From Xylocopilactobacillus apicola (GTDB lineage Bacteria; Bacillota; Bacilli; Lactobacillales; Lactobacillaceae), in NCBI RefSeq assembly GCF_033095985.1, contig NZ_AP026802.1:1984001-2048000 (forward strand): DNA of 64,000 nucleotides. Direction: 5' to 3'. Under the pieces are notes generated by a model. The model was not told where the DNA came from. It saw only the letters and a program-made list of their open reading frames with translations, and searched no databases. A program made the position numbers and the translations under genes. Within the stretch, counting starts at the first letter, position 1; the number at the start of each line of letters is the position of its first letter. Positions 1 through 7,630 of this stretch are shown one piece after another.

Positions 1-64
1 GGATAGCAACTACTAATCCAATGATCGTGAGAATGCCGAACGCTATTTTAATTTTATTCTTCAT
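1..64 (-). CDS. Fragment of a fourth tandem paralogue (N-terminus only)
   Basis: The reverse strand opens with ATG at 62-64 and reads MKNKIKIAFGILTIIGLVVA before leaving the window at base 1. This is almost the same membrane anchor as in the next two genes upstream. The start lies 3 bases after the stop of the neighbouring copy, and its ribosome-binding site (GGGAGAGG) is inside the last codons of that copy, so translation is probably coupled. Only about 21 residues are visible. It shows that the array continues outside the window. Function unknown. Confidence 0.75.
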   Translation of the reverse strand, partial: MKNKIKIAFGILTIIGLVVAI

Positions 65-67
65 CTG

Positions 68-859
68 CTACTTGCTGACCTCTCCCTTTTTTATTTTGCC
101 TAAAATTAAGTCATTAATCGAATTGGGAATTTTATACACATGATCGTACTCGTGGAGGTAATCCTTGTATTCCAAATGATCGGTATCCAAAGTCTTACTA
201 TCCTTACCTAGATCTGCTTTGATCGTCGCAAAACGCCAATTTTTACCCTTTTTCTTTATGACATAGTTATCCTCATCTTTAAACCGTTCCGGTAAATTTT
301 CTTTGCCAGGAAATATATTATCCTTCTTTATCTTGTTCTGTACTTCAGGTGGTAATTCTCGAAAAGTTCTTTCAGTGACACTAAGCAACTTATAGTTAAT
401 CTTCACTTCATTGATTCTTTTTAAATTTTCCACTTTATGATCATTGAAACCCTGACCAATAATCGCATATTTTCTAACATTTAACTTAATTTGATCCTCC
501 TTAACTATGTAGTCTCCCGACTCTATTTCAAGCCATATAGACGATTCCGCATGGTCTGGCAGATACGAATCAGTAAAGGTATGATTATAAACCAAGACAA
601 ATGTTTGATCTTTATTTAATCTGAGAAAATACTCGCCATGACCGGGATACTTCATTGCCCTTTCAGTAAATACTTCTACATTAAACGAAAATGATTTGCC
701 CACTAAGTCCGAAGCCTGATCTGCTTTAATCCTCGGAGTGAGCGCAATGCCTTTGTCTTTCGCCTTCTCTGCTCTATAATGCATAAACATAAGACCTGCA
801 ACAACAAATACAACAAGAATGCTGCCAGTTATTATCATTAATTTTCTTTTATTCTTCAT
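68..859 (-). CDS. Membrane-anchored protein of a tandem paralogue family
   Basis: 263 aa. Residues about 7-27 form one hydrophobic segment after a short basic N-terminus, so the protein is likely anchored to the membrane with a large external domain. There is no lipobox. The external part shares long near-identical blocks with the next two genes (for example YPGHGEYFLRLN, NEVKINYKLLSV, LEYKDYLHEYDHVYKIPNSI). The segment between anchor and domain is shorter than in the sister copies. It follows the upstream copy by 3 bases with the ribosome-binding site inside that gene's 3' end. I do not recognise the family. Tandem variable paralogues of this kind are often surface or immunity proteins, but nothing here proves that. 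Confidence 0.75.
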   Translation of the reverse strand: MKNKRKLMIITGSILVVFVVAGLMFMHYRAEKAKDKGIALTPRIKADQASDLVGKSFSFNVEVFTERAMKYPGHGEYFLRLNKDQTFVLVYNHTFTDSYLPDHAESSIWLEIESGDYIVKEDQIKLNVRKYAIIGQGFNDHKVENLKRINEVKINYKLLSVTERTFRELPPEVQNKIKKDNIFPGKENLPERFKDEDNYVIKKKGKNWRFATIKADLGKDSKTLDTDHLEYKDYLHEYDHVYKIPNSINDLILGKIKKGEVSK

Positions 860-862
860 CTG

Positions 863-1726
863 CTACTCGCTGACCTCTCCCTTTTTTATTTTGCCTAGTA
901 TTAAGTCATTAATAGAATTGGGAATCTTATACACATGATCGTACTCGTGGAGGTAATCCTTGTATTCCAAATGATCAGTATCCAAAATCTTACTATCCTT
1001 ACCACGATCCACTTTGATTTTCGCAAACCGCCAATTCTTATCCTTTTTCTTTATGACATAGTTATTTTCATCCCTAAATCTTTCCGGCAAATCTTCATTA
1101 TCTGGAATTATGTTATCTTTCTTTATCTTGTTCTGTACTTCAGGTGGTAATTCCTGTAATGTTCTTCTGCTGACACTAAGTAACTTATAGTTAATCTTCA
1201 CTTCATTGATTCTTTGACGTTTTTCAAATTTTTGATCATTGGAATCTTGATCAATCATCGAATATCTTCTAACGTTTAACTTAATTTGATCCTTCTTAAC
1301 TATGTAATCTCCCGATTCTATTTCAAGCCATATAGGCAATCCCTCATCGCCTGGCAGATACGAATCTTTAAAAGTGTGATTATAAACCAAGACAAATGTT
1401 TGATCTTCATTTAATCTGAGAAAATACTCGCCATGACCGGGATACTTCATTGCTCTTTCAGTAAATACACGTGTATTAAACGAAAATGATTTGCCCACTA
1501 AGTCCGAAGCTTGATCTACTTTAATCCTTGGAGTGAGCGCAATGCCTTTGTCTTTAGCCTTCTCTAGCTCTTTAGAGTTCATCTTCGCAAACACTGGATC
1601 TAAGTTTTCATGACGAACTGGCTGATTATTAGAATGCTTCTTTTGAGGTCTATTAATAATTAGGACAGCAACTACTAATCCGATAATTGCGAAAATGCCG
1701 AGCGCTATTTTAATTTTATTCTTCAT
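863..1726 (-). CDS. Membrane-anchored protein of a tandem paralogue family
   Basis: 287 aa: one N-terminal membrane segment (about residues 6-24), a basic linker (RPQKKHSNNQ), then the same external domain as its neighbours, starting at KAKDKGIALTPRIK. Its middle third (NTRVFTERAMKYPGHG to ELPPEVQNKIKKDNI) is almost identical to the gene at 1730-2572, but its last third differs from that gene (IPDNEDLPERFRDENN against FPGKENLPERFKDEDN). This is a mosaic pattern between copies. It is the middle gene of a tightly packed unit with 3-base gaps on both sides. Function unknown. Confidence 0.75.
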   Translation of the reverse strand: MKNKIKIALGIFAIIGLVVAVLIINRPQKKHSNNQPVRHENLDPVFAKMNSKELEKAKDKGIALTPRIKVDQASDLVGKSFSFNTRVFTERAMKYPGHGEYFLRLNEDQTFVLVYNHTFKDSYLPGDEGLPIWLEIESGDYIVKKDQIKLNVRRYSMIDQDSNDQKFEKRQRINEVKINYKLLSVSRRTLQELPPEVQNKIKKDNIIPDNEDLPERFRDENNYVIKKKDKNWRFAKIKVDRGKDSKILDTDHLEYKDYLHEYDHVYKIPNSINDLILGKIKKGEVSE

Positions 1727-1729
1727 CTG

Positions 1730-2572
1730 CTACTTGCTGACCTCTCCCTTTTTTATTTTGCCTAGTATTAAGTCATTAATGGAGTTGGGAATCTTATACA
1801 CATGATCGTACTCGTGGAGGTAATCCTTGTATTCCAAATGATCGGTATCCAAAGTCTTACTATCCTTACCTAGATCTGCTTTGATCTTCGCAACCCGCCA
1901 GTTTTTACCCTCTTTCTTTATGACATAGTTATCCTCGTCTTTAAACCGTTCCGGTAAATTTTCTTTGCCCGGAAATATGTTATCTTTCTTTATCTTGTTC
2001 TGTACTTCAGGTGGCAATTCCTGTAATGTTCTTCTGCTGACACTAAGTAACTTATAGTTAATCTTCACTTCATTGATTCTTTGACGTTTTTCAAATTTTT
2101 GATCATTGGAATCTTGATCAATCATCGAATATCTTCTAACATTTAATTTAATTTGATCCCCCTTAACCATGTAATCTCCCGATTCTATTTCAAGCCATAT
2201 AGGCAATCCCTCATCGCCTGGCAGATACGAGTCTTTAAAAGTGTGATTATAAACCAACACAAATGTTTGATCTTCATTTAATCTGAGAAAATACTCGCCA
2301 TGACCGGGATACTTCATTGCTCTTTCAGTAAATACACGTGTATTAAACGAAAATGATTTGCCCACCAATTCAGAAGCTTGATCGGATTTAATCCTCGGAG
2401 TAAGCGCAATGCCTTTGTCTTTTGCTTTCTCTAGCTCTTTGGAACTCATGTTTATAAAAACGGGATCTAAGATTTTACGGCGAGCTTGATTACGTCTATC
2501 AAGATATAGAACAGCAGTTACTAATCCAATGATCGTGAGAATGCCGAGCGCTATTTTAATTTTATTCTTCAT
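1730..2572 (-). CDS. Membrane-anchored protein, first gene of the paralogue array
   Basis: 280 aa with an N-terminal membrane segment (about residues 6-23), a short linker and the shared external domain. It is promoter-proximal in the four-copy unit. Its central part matches the copy at 863-1726, and its C-terminal third matches the copy at 68-859 (FPGKENLPERFKDEDN and LGKDSKTLDTDHLEY). This suggests recombination or gene conversion within the array. There are only about 85 bases between it and the upstream gene, and these contain that gene's terminator. Function unknown. Confidence 0.75.
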   Translation of the reverse strand: MKNKIKIALGILTIIGLVTAVLYLDRRNQARRKILDPVFINMSSKELEKAKDKGIALTPRIKSDQASELVGKSFSFNTRVFTERAMKYPGHGEYFLRLNEDQTFVLVYNHTFKDSYLPGDEGLPIWLEIESGDYMVKGDQIKLNVRRYSMIDQDSNDQKFEKRQRINEVKINYKLLSVSRRTLQELPPEVQNKIKKDNIFPGKENLPERFKDEDNYVIKKEGKNWRVAKIKADLGKDSKTLDTDHLEYKDYLHEYDHVYKIPNSINDLILGKIKKGEVSK

Positions 2573-2613
2573 GGTGCTACTCTTTCCTCTACTTTACTTA
2601 AATTTAAACAAGT

Positions 2614-2653
2614 CAAAAAAAGACCCACAGTTCTAAATCGAATTGTGAGTCTT
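2614..2653 (-). terminator. Rho-independent terminator after the HicB-like gene
   Basis: On the reverse strand a 10-bp stem (AAGACTCACA with TGTGGGTCTT, bases 2644-2653 and 2620-2629) is followed by a run of T. It lies directly after the stop of the gene at 2658-2903 and before the paralogue array, so the array should have its own promoter or depend on readthrough. Confidence 0.85.
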
Positions 2654-2657
2654 CATT

Positions 2658-2903
2658 TTAAATTTCAATCGTCAAATACAAGACCTGATCATTATTTTTC
2701 AGATCCCAACTTGCTGGATCGCCTGGAGCAGGATAATCTTCTTTTCCTTCTAACATCGTAGCAATCTCATCCGCCGCCCAGAAAGTTGCATCCGGCATAG
2801 TTCTCTTAGTAACTTTCAGTTCTGTAAGCGCTGGCGAGGTCACCACAAAATAATTACCATTGTCATTGAACTTAGATACAATCACCGGATAAGTCAGCTC
2901 CAT
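2658..2903 (-). CDS. Orphan HicB-like antitoxin-fold protein
   Basis: 81 aa. The N-terminal beta-rich segment (TYPVIVSKFNDNGNYFVVTSPAL) and the helix AADEIATMLEGK, followed by YPAPGDPASW, fit the partly degraded RNase-H fold of HicB proteins. The C-terminal ribbon-helix-helix or HTH DNA-binding domain of full HicB is missing, and no HicA toxin gene is adjacent. It may be a solitary regulator or the remains of a toxin-antitoxin pair. Full HicB copies lie at 57.6-58.7 kb for comparison. Confidence 0.65.
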   Translation of the reverse strand: MELTYPVIVSKFNDNGNYFVVTSPALTELKVTKRTMPDATFWAADEIATMLEGKEDYPAPGDPASWDLKNNDQVLYLTIEI

Positions 2904-2944
2904 TATTTTACCTCAAACATTTTCTGTTCTAATTTTAACACTAA

Positions 2945-3748
2945 TTAAGCTAACAAAAGCGCATCATCTTCTAATTGACTGCCTGCTTGCTGTTGGAAAA
3001 GATCCATTAATTTGGTAACAGTTAAATCATGCTTCTCATCACCCTTTAAATTGAGCGCCACTTTGCCTTGGTGGAGCATGATCAGCCGATTGCCGTAGCG
3101 AATGGCATCTTCCATGTTGTGAGTCACCATAAACGCCGTCAGGTGCTGCTCGCTGATTAATTTCTCCGTCAGATCCATGACGGTAATTGAAGTTTTCGGA
3201 TCCAGTGCTGCCGTATGCTCATCTAACAAAATTAAATCAGGCCGCTTTAGCGTGGCCATCAGTAAAGTAATTGCTTGGCGCTGACCCCCAGATAAAAGTC
3301 CTACCTCTGACTCCAGGCGATTCTCAAGATTCAAATTTAACGTCGCCAACTGCTCTTTGAAAAATTGACGATCACGAGGTTTTACTCCTGGTGCAAAACC
3401 ACGCCGCTGTCCCCTTTTCATCGCCAATGCTAGATTCTCTTCAACCGTCAAGCGCACTGCTGTGCCCATTTTTGGATCCTGGAAAACTCGACTAATCTTC
3501 TTAGCACGCTTAGTAACCGACTGTTTAGTAACATCTTCATCATTTAAAATGATTTGACCCTGCGTCACTGGTAAAGTCCCCGCAATGCTATTTAACAACG
3601 TCGATTTGCCAGCTCCGTTACTACCAATAATCGTGACAAAATCCCCTGCTTCAAGTTCGAGGTCGATCCCGCGCAGCACGTGATTTTCATTTACCGTCCC
3701 ACGTTCAAAAGTTTGTTGCAAATCATTAATCTTCAAGACTTGTGGCAT
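2945..3748 (-). CDS. ABC transporter ATP-binding protein, TrpZ-like
   Basis: 267 aa nucleotide-binding subunit. Walker A is GSNGAGKST (about residue 43), the signature is LLSGGQRQA, Walker B is LILLDEHTAALD, and the switch His is in VTHNME. The family (COG1101) works with a TrpX-type lipoprotein and a TrpY-type permease to import aromatic amino acids in streptococci. It overlaps the permease gene by 23 bases and is last in the operon, so it depends on the attenuated promoter at 5.9 kb. It probably also energises uptake through the two orphan binding proteins upstream, since no other ATPase of this class is seen here. Confidence 0.88.
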   Translation of the reverse strand: MPQVLKINDLQQTFERGTVNENHVLRGIDLELEAGDFVTIIGSNGAGKSTLLNSIAGTLPVTQGQIILNDEDVTKQSVTKRAKKISRVFQDPKMGTAVRLTVEENLALAMKRGQRRGFAPGVKPRDRQFFKEQLATLNLNLENRLESEVGLLSGGQRQAITLLMATLKRPDLILLDEHTAALDPKTSITVMDLTEKLISEQHLTAFMVTHNMEDAIRYGNRLIMLHQGKVALNLKGDEKHDLTVTKLMDLFQQQAGSQLEDDALLLA

Positions 3749-4640
3749 GATCAGATCCTCCTTTTTTATTGCGATGCAGCCGGAAATTCGGCAACGATAA
3801 GCAAACTACTAAGACTAACGCCGAAGCCAGTTTCGCATCTGATGGCTGGACGTTCATTTCAAATACTAAAGCAAGAATGAGACGATACAAAATTGCTCCA
3901 ATGACAATTGTAAAAAGTCGCAGGCCGATCTTTTGATTTTTCAACAAAACCTCTGCAATTATAATGGAAGCAAGTCCAATTACGATCGTTCCGACCCCTG
4001 AATTTAAGTCGGCAAATCCGTTATTTTGTGCGATCAAAGCTCCCGAGAGCGCAATACAGGCGTTTGAAATCATATAACCTAAGATCTTCATATTCTCCGT
4101 TTTGATCCCGTTTGCGGCACTCATATCTGGATTATCTCCCGTCGCGCGCATCGCCAGGCCAATCTCTGTACTAAAGAATAACATCAATAGTCCGATAACT
4201 AACAGAGCAATCAAAAGCCCAACCACAATGACAGAATTGTTGCGAGTCATCACCCATTTTTGCGCCTCTGTGAAAATCGTATCCTTGCCCAAAAGTGAAA
4301 TATTCGCAGCGTTACCAATTACCCGCGAAGTAACGGAATAAAGTCCTGTCATCGTGATAATCCCAGCTAACAATGAAGGAATTTTAAGCTTGGTGTTTAG
4401 AAGTCCCGTTACGAGTCCTGCAAGCATCCCACCTAGAAACGCAGCAAAAGTTGCTACAACCGGATTCACCTTATTCACAATACACATTGCCGCAATCCCC
4501 GCGCCCAACGGAAAACTACCCTCAGCTGTCATATCGGCAATATCCAGAATTCGAAATGTTAGGTAAACTCCAATTGCCATCACCGACCACAAGAGTCCTT
4601 GCGAGGTCGTTGATAATAATAATTCAAAAATATTAGTCAT
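3726..4640 (-). CDS. ABC transporter permease, TrpY-like
   Basis: 304 aa, about eight or nine hydrophobic segments, of the BPD_transp_2 permease class used by TrpXYZ-type and branched-chain systems. Recognisable features are the N-terminal YLTFRILDIADMTAEGSFPLG segment and the loop ATGDNPDMSAANGI, which should contact the ATPase. It lies 17 bases after the binding protein and overlaps the ATPase gene. It is the only permease in the cluster, although there are three binding-protein genes. Confidence 0.88.
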   Translation of the reverse strand: MTNIFELLLSTTSQGLLWSVMAIGVYLTFRILDIADMTAEGSFPLGAGIAAMCIVNKVNPVVATFAAFLGGMLAGLVTGLLNTKLKIPSLLAGIITMTGLYSVTSRVIGNAANISLLGKDTIFTEAQKWVMTRNNSVIVVGLLIALLVIGLLMLFFSTEIGLAMRATGDNPDMSAANGIKTENMKILGYMISNACIALSGALIAQNNGFADLNSGVGTIVIGLASIIIAEVLLKNQKIGLRLFTIVIGAILYRLILALVFEMNVQPSDAKLASALVLVVCLSLPNFRLHRNKKGGSDHATSLED

Positions 4641-4657
4641 CTTGTTTATTCCTCTAA

Positions 4658-5629
4658 CTATTTAGGTTGTTTAATCTTTGTCGGATCAATCCCAAGTGCC
4701 TTAGCCATGTCTTTATTGATATAAAGCTGTAATTCTTTTGGATTCTCAACTGCCATTTCTGCTGGTTTTGCTTTTCCATCAAGAATCTTCGCTGCCATTT
4801 TACCCGTCTGAACACCCAAAGCTTTATAATCAATTCCGACCGTTGCAAGACCGCCAGTTTTTACTTGATCCAATGCCCCTGCTACTAACGGGATTTTCTT
4901 TTCCTTTACGACTTTACCAACTATTGCTGCAGCCGATGCAAAAGTATTATCGGTTGGCACGTAAATCCCATCGGTTGACCCCGCCAACGTTTCAGTAACT
5001 TGTTGAACATCATTAGTCGTATTAGCGGTTTTAATCAAGACCTTGACGCCAGCTTTTTTGAGAAGTTTCTCCGCCTGATCGGCTTGGATTTTTGAATTAG
5101 CCTCACCTGCGTTATACATTAGTCCAATTGTTTTGGCGTTGGGAACAATGGATAAAAGTAAAGCAATTTGTTGCTCAATCGGTCCCATATCAGTAGTTCC
5201 GGTAATATTGCCGCCTGGCTTCTCGTTTGATTTGACCAATTTAGCTGCTTTCAAATCTGTGACTGCCGTTACGACTGTTGGGATCGTAGTTGTGGTATTA
5301 GCTAAACTTTGCGCTGCCGGAGTTGCGATTCCAAGCAGCAAGTCTGACTTGTCATTGACCAACTTCTCACTCATACTTTTCAAGTTATCTTGACTATTTT
5401 GAGCGTTTTGATAATTAATTTTGAGATTCTTACCTTCGGTATAGCCGCTCTCTTTTAAGCCCTCTATAAAGCCATCGTAGGCCTTATCAAGTGACGGATG
5501 CTGCACTACCTGCAAAACTCCGACCTGCTTAACCTTTGAGTCACCTGAATTGCCTTTATTTGCGCAACCACTCAATAATAACGCTCCTGCGATACTTAGT
5601 CCGACCAATGCTTTATTTACTTTCATCAT
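4658..5629 (-). CDS. ABC substrate-binding lipoprotein 1 (TrpX-like, mixed Phe/Tyr leader)
   Basis: 323 aa. Signal peptide with lipobox LLLSGC (Cys about residue 22), then the ABC_sub_bind fold (VGVLQVVQHPSLDKAYDGF, LLLGIATPAAQSLA, GNITGTTDMGP, DGIYVPTDNTFAS). It is first in the operon with permease and ATPase, with a good ribosome-binding site (GGAGGAG) and ATG. Transcription into it must pass an attenuator whose leader peptide ends in mixed Phe and Tyr codons. The family imports tryptophan in streptococci. Here the leader suggests phenylalanine and tyrosine, or an aromatic compound made from them. Substrate is inferred, not shown. Confidence 0.88.
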   Translation of the reverse strand: MMKVNKALVGLSIAGALLLSGCANKGNSGDSKVKQVGVLQVVQHPSLDKAYDGFIEGLKESGYTEGKNLKINYQNAQNSQDNLKSMSEKLVNDKSDLLLGIATPAAQSLANTTTTIPTVVTAVTDLKAAKLVKSNEKPGGNITGTTDMGPIEQQIALLLSIVPNAKTIGLMYNAGEANSKIQADQAEKLLKKAGVKVLIKTANTTNDVQQVTETLAGSTDGIYVPTDNTFASAAAIVGKVVKEKKIPLVAGALDQVKTGGLATVGIDYKALGVQTGKMAAKILDGKAKPAEMAVENPKELQLYINKDMAKALGIDPTKIKQPK

Positions 5630-5637
5630 TCTCCTCC

Positions 5638-5911
5638 ATCTTTCATAAAAAAATACCCACTTAGCTGCTAAGTGGGTACCGAAATCAGTTGATGATGATT
5701 ATTCTTCGTTAGCCACCTAGCTTCTACGTGGCTAACCGTAAGTCAAAATGCTCTAGCCATCATAGATCAATCCAAACCTGGAATCAGTTTGGACTCATCT
5801 TGATGAATCCAAACTCTATCTAAAATAGCTAAAGTAAAAACGATTATTCAGTTGTAAGTTAATTTCTAAATTCTTAATCATTAAGAATCCCCTCCAACTT
5901 GATGCTTAAAA
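5638..5911 (-). promoter_or_regulatory. Attenuator leader 1 (Phe plus Tyr control codons)
   Basis: Reading the reverse strand, the parts in order are: the leader ORF (5816-5881); a hairpin just after it (AGTTTGGA pairing with TCCAAACT); segment 2 TCTATGATGGCTA, which can pair back to the last leader codons; a hairpin at 5708-5736 (GTTAGCCAC with GTGGCTAAC); and a strong terminator at 5647-5678 (TACCCACTTAG with CTAAGTGGGTA, then seven T). The 3' arm of the 5708-5736 hairpin (CTAGGTGGCTA) can instead pair with the 5' arm of the terminator, which makes an antiterminator. The layout predicts that stalling at scarce Phe-tRNA or Tyr-tRNA switches on binding protein, permease and ATPase. No T-box motif is present. 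Confidence 0.8.
5816..5881 (-). CDS. Leader peptide 1, ends in Phe/Tyr codons
   Basis: 21 codons, ATG at 5879-5881, with GGAGGGG placed well upstream. The C-terminus reads NNRFYFSYFR before TAG: three Phe and two Tyr codons within six positions. The core LQLNNR is shared with the two other leader peptides in the cluster, and its nucleotide sequence is nearly unchanged (TTACAACTGAATAA). The aromatic codons themselves form one strand of the RNA switch. It is too short for ordinary gene calling. Confidence 0.8.
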   Translation of the reverse strand: MIKNLEINLQLNNRFYFSYFR

Positions 5912-5939
5912 TTATATTCGATCTAATTGATTTAGTCAA
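5911..5939 (-). promoter_or_regulatory. Promoter of leader 1 / transporter operon
   Basis: On the reverse strand TTGACT (5934-5939), 17 bases, TATAAT (5911-5916): a near-consensus sigma-A promoter. It begins 15 bases past the stop of the upstream binding-protein gene and starts the leader 1 transcript. Confidence 0.85.
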
Positions 5940-5953
5940 GAATAAAAATACAT

Positions 5954-6919
5954 TTATTTTGGTGCCTTAATGCTAGTAGGATTAATTCCCAGTGCTTGCG
6001 CCATTTCTTTATTCACGTACAATTTCAAAGTCTTAGGCGCCTCAACCGGAATATCTGCCGGTTTTGCCTTGCCATCTAAGATTTTTGCTGCCATTCTGCC
6101 CGTCTGAACACCGATCTCTTCAAAATCAATCCCAAGTGTTGCGAGACCTCCCGTTTTCACTTGATCAACTGCTCCTGCTACTACGGGAATTTTCTTTTCC
6201 TTGGCCACTTTTCCGATAATCTCAGCAGCAGATGCAAAAGTATTATCTGTCGGAATATAAATACCATCAGTGGAGCTGGCTAAAGTTTCAGTAGCTTGTT
6301 GCACGTCATTGGTACTATTAGCGGTCTTGACCACGGCTTCTACCCCCGCCTTTTTCAAAACCTTTAGCGCTCGATCAGCCTGAATTTTAGAATTGGACTC
6401 GCCTGCATTATACATGATTCCGATCTTTTTAGCTTTCGGAACAATTGATAAAAGCAACTCGACTTGTTTTTCGATTGGTCCCATATCGTGCGTTCCGGTG
6501 ATATTGCCGCCTGGCTTCTCGTTCGATTTAACCAATTTAGCGGCTTTTAAATCAGTAACTGCTGTTACGACTGTTGGAATTGTCGTTGTTGCATTAGCTA
6601 AACTTTGTGCTGCGGGAGTTGCAATTCCAAGCAGCAAATCTGGCCGATCTTTAACTAATTTATCACTCATACTTTTTAAATTATCTTGACTATTCTGAGC
6701 GTTCTGATAATCAAATTTGACGTTCTTACCTTCGACGTAGCCGCCCTCTTTCAAGCCTTTTTTGAAACCAGTGTACGATTTATCAAGCGATGGGTGCTGA
6801 ACTAACTGTAAGACGCCAACATGCTTAACCTTCGAGGTGCTTTCCTTACTATTTGCGCTGCAACCTCCAAGTGCCAATAAACTAACCAAACTAAGACCAA
6901 TCAATAATTTCTTTCTCAT
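5954..6919 (-). CDS. ABC substrate-binding lipoprotein 2 (orphan, Phe-type leader)
   Basis: 321 aa, with lipobox LALGGC and the same fold and motifs as binding protein 1 (VGVLQLVQHPSLDKSYTGF, GIATPAAQSLANATT, DGIYIPTDNTFAS). The two are highly similar over their whole length. It is monocistronic: its own promoter and attenuator lie upstream, and the next unit's promoter starts right after its stop. No permease or ATPase is attached, so it probably docks on the transporter at 2.9-4.6 kb. Its leader peptide has Phe codons only, which points to phenylalanine or a related compound as the sensed nutrient. Confidence 0.87.
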   Translation of the reverse strand: MRKKLLIGLSLVSLLALGGCSANSKESTSKVKHVGVLQLVQHPSLDKSYTGFKKGLKEGGYVEGKNVKFDYQNAQNSQDNLKSMSDKLVKDRPDLLLGIATPAAQSLANATTTIPTVVTAVTDLKAAKLVKSNEKPGGNITGTHDMGPIEKQVELLLSIVPKAKKIGIMYNAGESNSKIQADRALKVLKKAGVEAVVKTANSTNDVQQATETLASSTDGIYIPTDNTFASAAEIIGKVAKEKKIPVVAGAVDQVKTGGLATLGIDFEEIGVQTGRMAAKILDGKAKPADIPVEAPKTLKLYVNKEMAQALGINPTSIKAPK

Positions 6920-6934
6920 TTTTCCTTCTCCTTC

Positions 6935-7196
6935 AAAAAAATACCCACCTAGTTACTAAGTGGGTATCGAATTTGGTCGAAATTGAGATCTGTCCGTTAG
7001 CCACTTAGCTTCTACGTGGCTAACCGTATGTCAAAATGCTCTAGCCATCATAGATAAATACAAACTTGCATTTGTTTGCATTCACCTAGATGAACACAAA
7101 CTTTATCTAAAAAAGCTAAAGCTAAAACGATTATTCAGTTGTAAGTTTTGTTTTAAATTCTTCATCAAGAATTTCCTCCAACCTGATTGTTTTGAA
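6935..7196 (-). promoter_or_regulatory. Attenuator leader 2 (Phe control codons)
   Basis: This has the same architecture as leader 1, with many compensating changes. The hairpin after the leader ORF is an 11-bp stem (GUUUGUGUUCA with UGAAUGCAAAC). Segment 2 (TCTATGATGGCTA) pairs with the codon strand at 12 of 14 positions. A middle hairpin lies at about 6995-7025. The terminator is at 6935-6966 (TACCCACTTAG with CTAGGTGGGTA, then seven T). The middle hairpin's 3' arm CTAAGTGGCTA can pair with TACCCACTTAG to block the terminator. It controls binding protein 2 only. Confidence 0.8.
7103..7165 (-). CDS. Leader peptide 2, ends in Phe codons
   Basis: 20 codons starting at ATG 7163-7165 with GGAGG upstream. 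It ends NNRFSFSFFR then TAA: four Phe codons and no Tyr in the control region. LQLNNR is shared with leaders 1 and 3. The Ser codons AGC are kept because they belong to the RNA stem. Confidence 0.8.
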   Translation of the reverse strand: MKNLKQNLQLNNRFSFSFFR

Positions 7197-7224
7197 TTAT
7201 ATGCGTTCAAATTGTAAACGTCAA
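7196..7224 (-). promoter_or_regulatory. Promoter of leader 2
   Basis: TTGACG (7219-7224), 17 bases, TATAAT (7196-7201) on the reverse strand. It abuts the duplicated end of binding-protein gene 3. Confidence 0.85.
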
Positions 7225-7228
7225 GTTT

Positions 7229-7286
7229 TTTATTTCGGCGCTTTAATGCTCGCCGGATCGATGCCAAGTGCCTTCGCCATGTCCTT
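7229..7286 (-). pseudogene. Duplicated 3' end of binding-protein gene 3 (58 bp)
   Basis: Bases 7229-7286 are identical to 8384-8441, which is the last stretch of the binding-protein gene at 8385-9353 including its stop. The two 58-bp copies are direct repeats that bracket the toxin-antitoxin pair between them. The position beside the leader 2 promoter matches where the original gene end would be expected, because gene 2 ends the same way beside the leader 1 promoter. The 1,155 bp from one repeat to the next therefore look like an insertion that restored the gene end. Confidence 0.85.
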
Positions 7287-7294
7287 GAATTAAA

Positions 7295-7630
7295 CTACTT
7301 CAAATGATTCTTTAAAATAAAATTCAAATCTTTTGAATTGAGTTTATCCCCCCTACACATTAAATTAAAGTCTTTTAACTCCTCATTTGAAATAAATTTT
7401 CTTGAATCTAGTTTAACAAAACTAGATTTTGGAAATGGAGGGTAATTATTTTTAAGAAAATAATTACTTTTATATATCAATTTATTTTCTTTTCCTTTAC
7501 TAGAAGAAACATTTAATACATAAACACCTTTTTCCAAAACTTCAACTATTAGGTACGGTCGTATATACGCAGGCATGCTGCCATCAGCAAAGCAAGTTTT
7601 TCCCCAATAGGCTTGTCCAACAGATACCAT
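7295..7630 (-). CDS. Putative toxin of a Panacea toxin-antitoxin pair (PemK/MazF-like)
   Basis: 111 aa. The N-terminal half (GQAYWGKTCFADGSMPAYIRP, YLIVEVLEKGVYVLNVSSSKG) resembles the small SH3-like barrel of PemK/MazF-type RNases, with an Arg-Pro-Tyr before a beta strand. The C-terminal half has KSSFVKLDSRKFI and conserved-looking acidic patches. It starts within the stop of the upstream gene (TAATG overlap), so the two are co-translated. The toxin role follows from the partner and the weak fold resemblance. It could also be another small toxin class. Confidence 0.6.
   Translation of the reverse strand: MVSVGQAYWGKTCFADGSMPAYIRPYLIVEVLEKGVYVLNVSSSKGKENKLIYKSNYFLKNNYPPFPKSSFVKLDSRKFISNEELKDFNLMCRGDKLNSKDLNFILKNHLK

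Noticed and set aside
935-1150. Forward-strand frame inside the paralogue array
   Set aside because: Shadow of the reverse-strand gene; no ribosome-binding site.
5638-5940. T-box riboswitch upstream of the TrpX-like gene
   Set aside because: TrpXYZ genes often have T-boxes, but neither the AGGGTGG-ACC-type antiterminator bulge nor a specifier stem is present. The leader ORF and codon strand explain the hairpins better.
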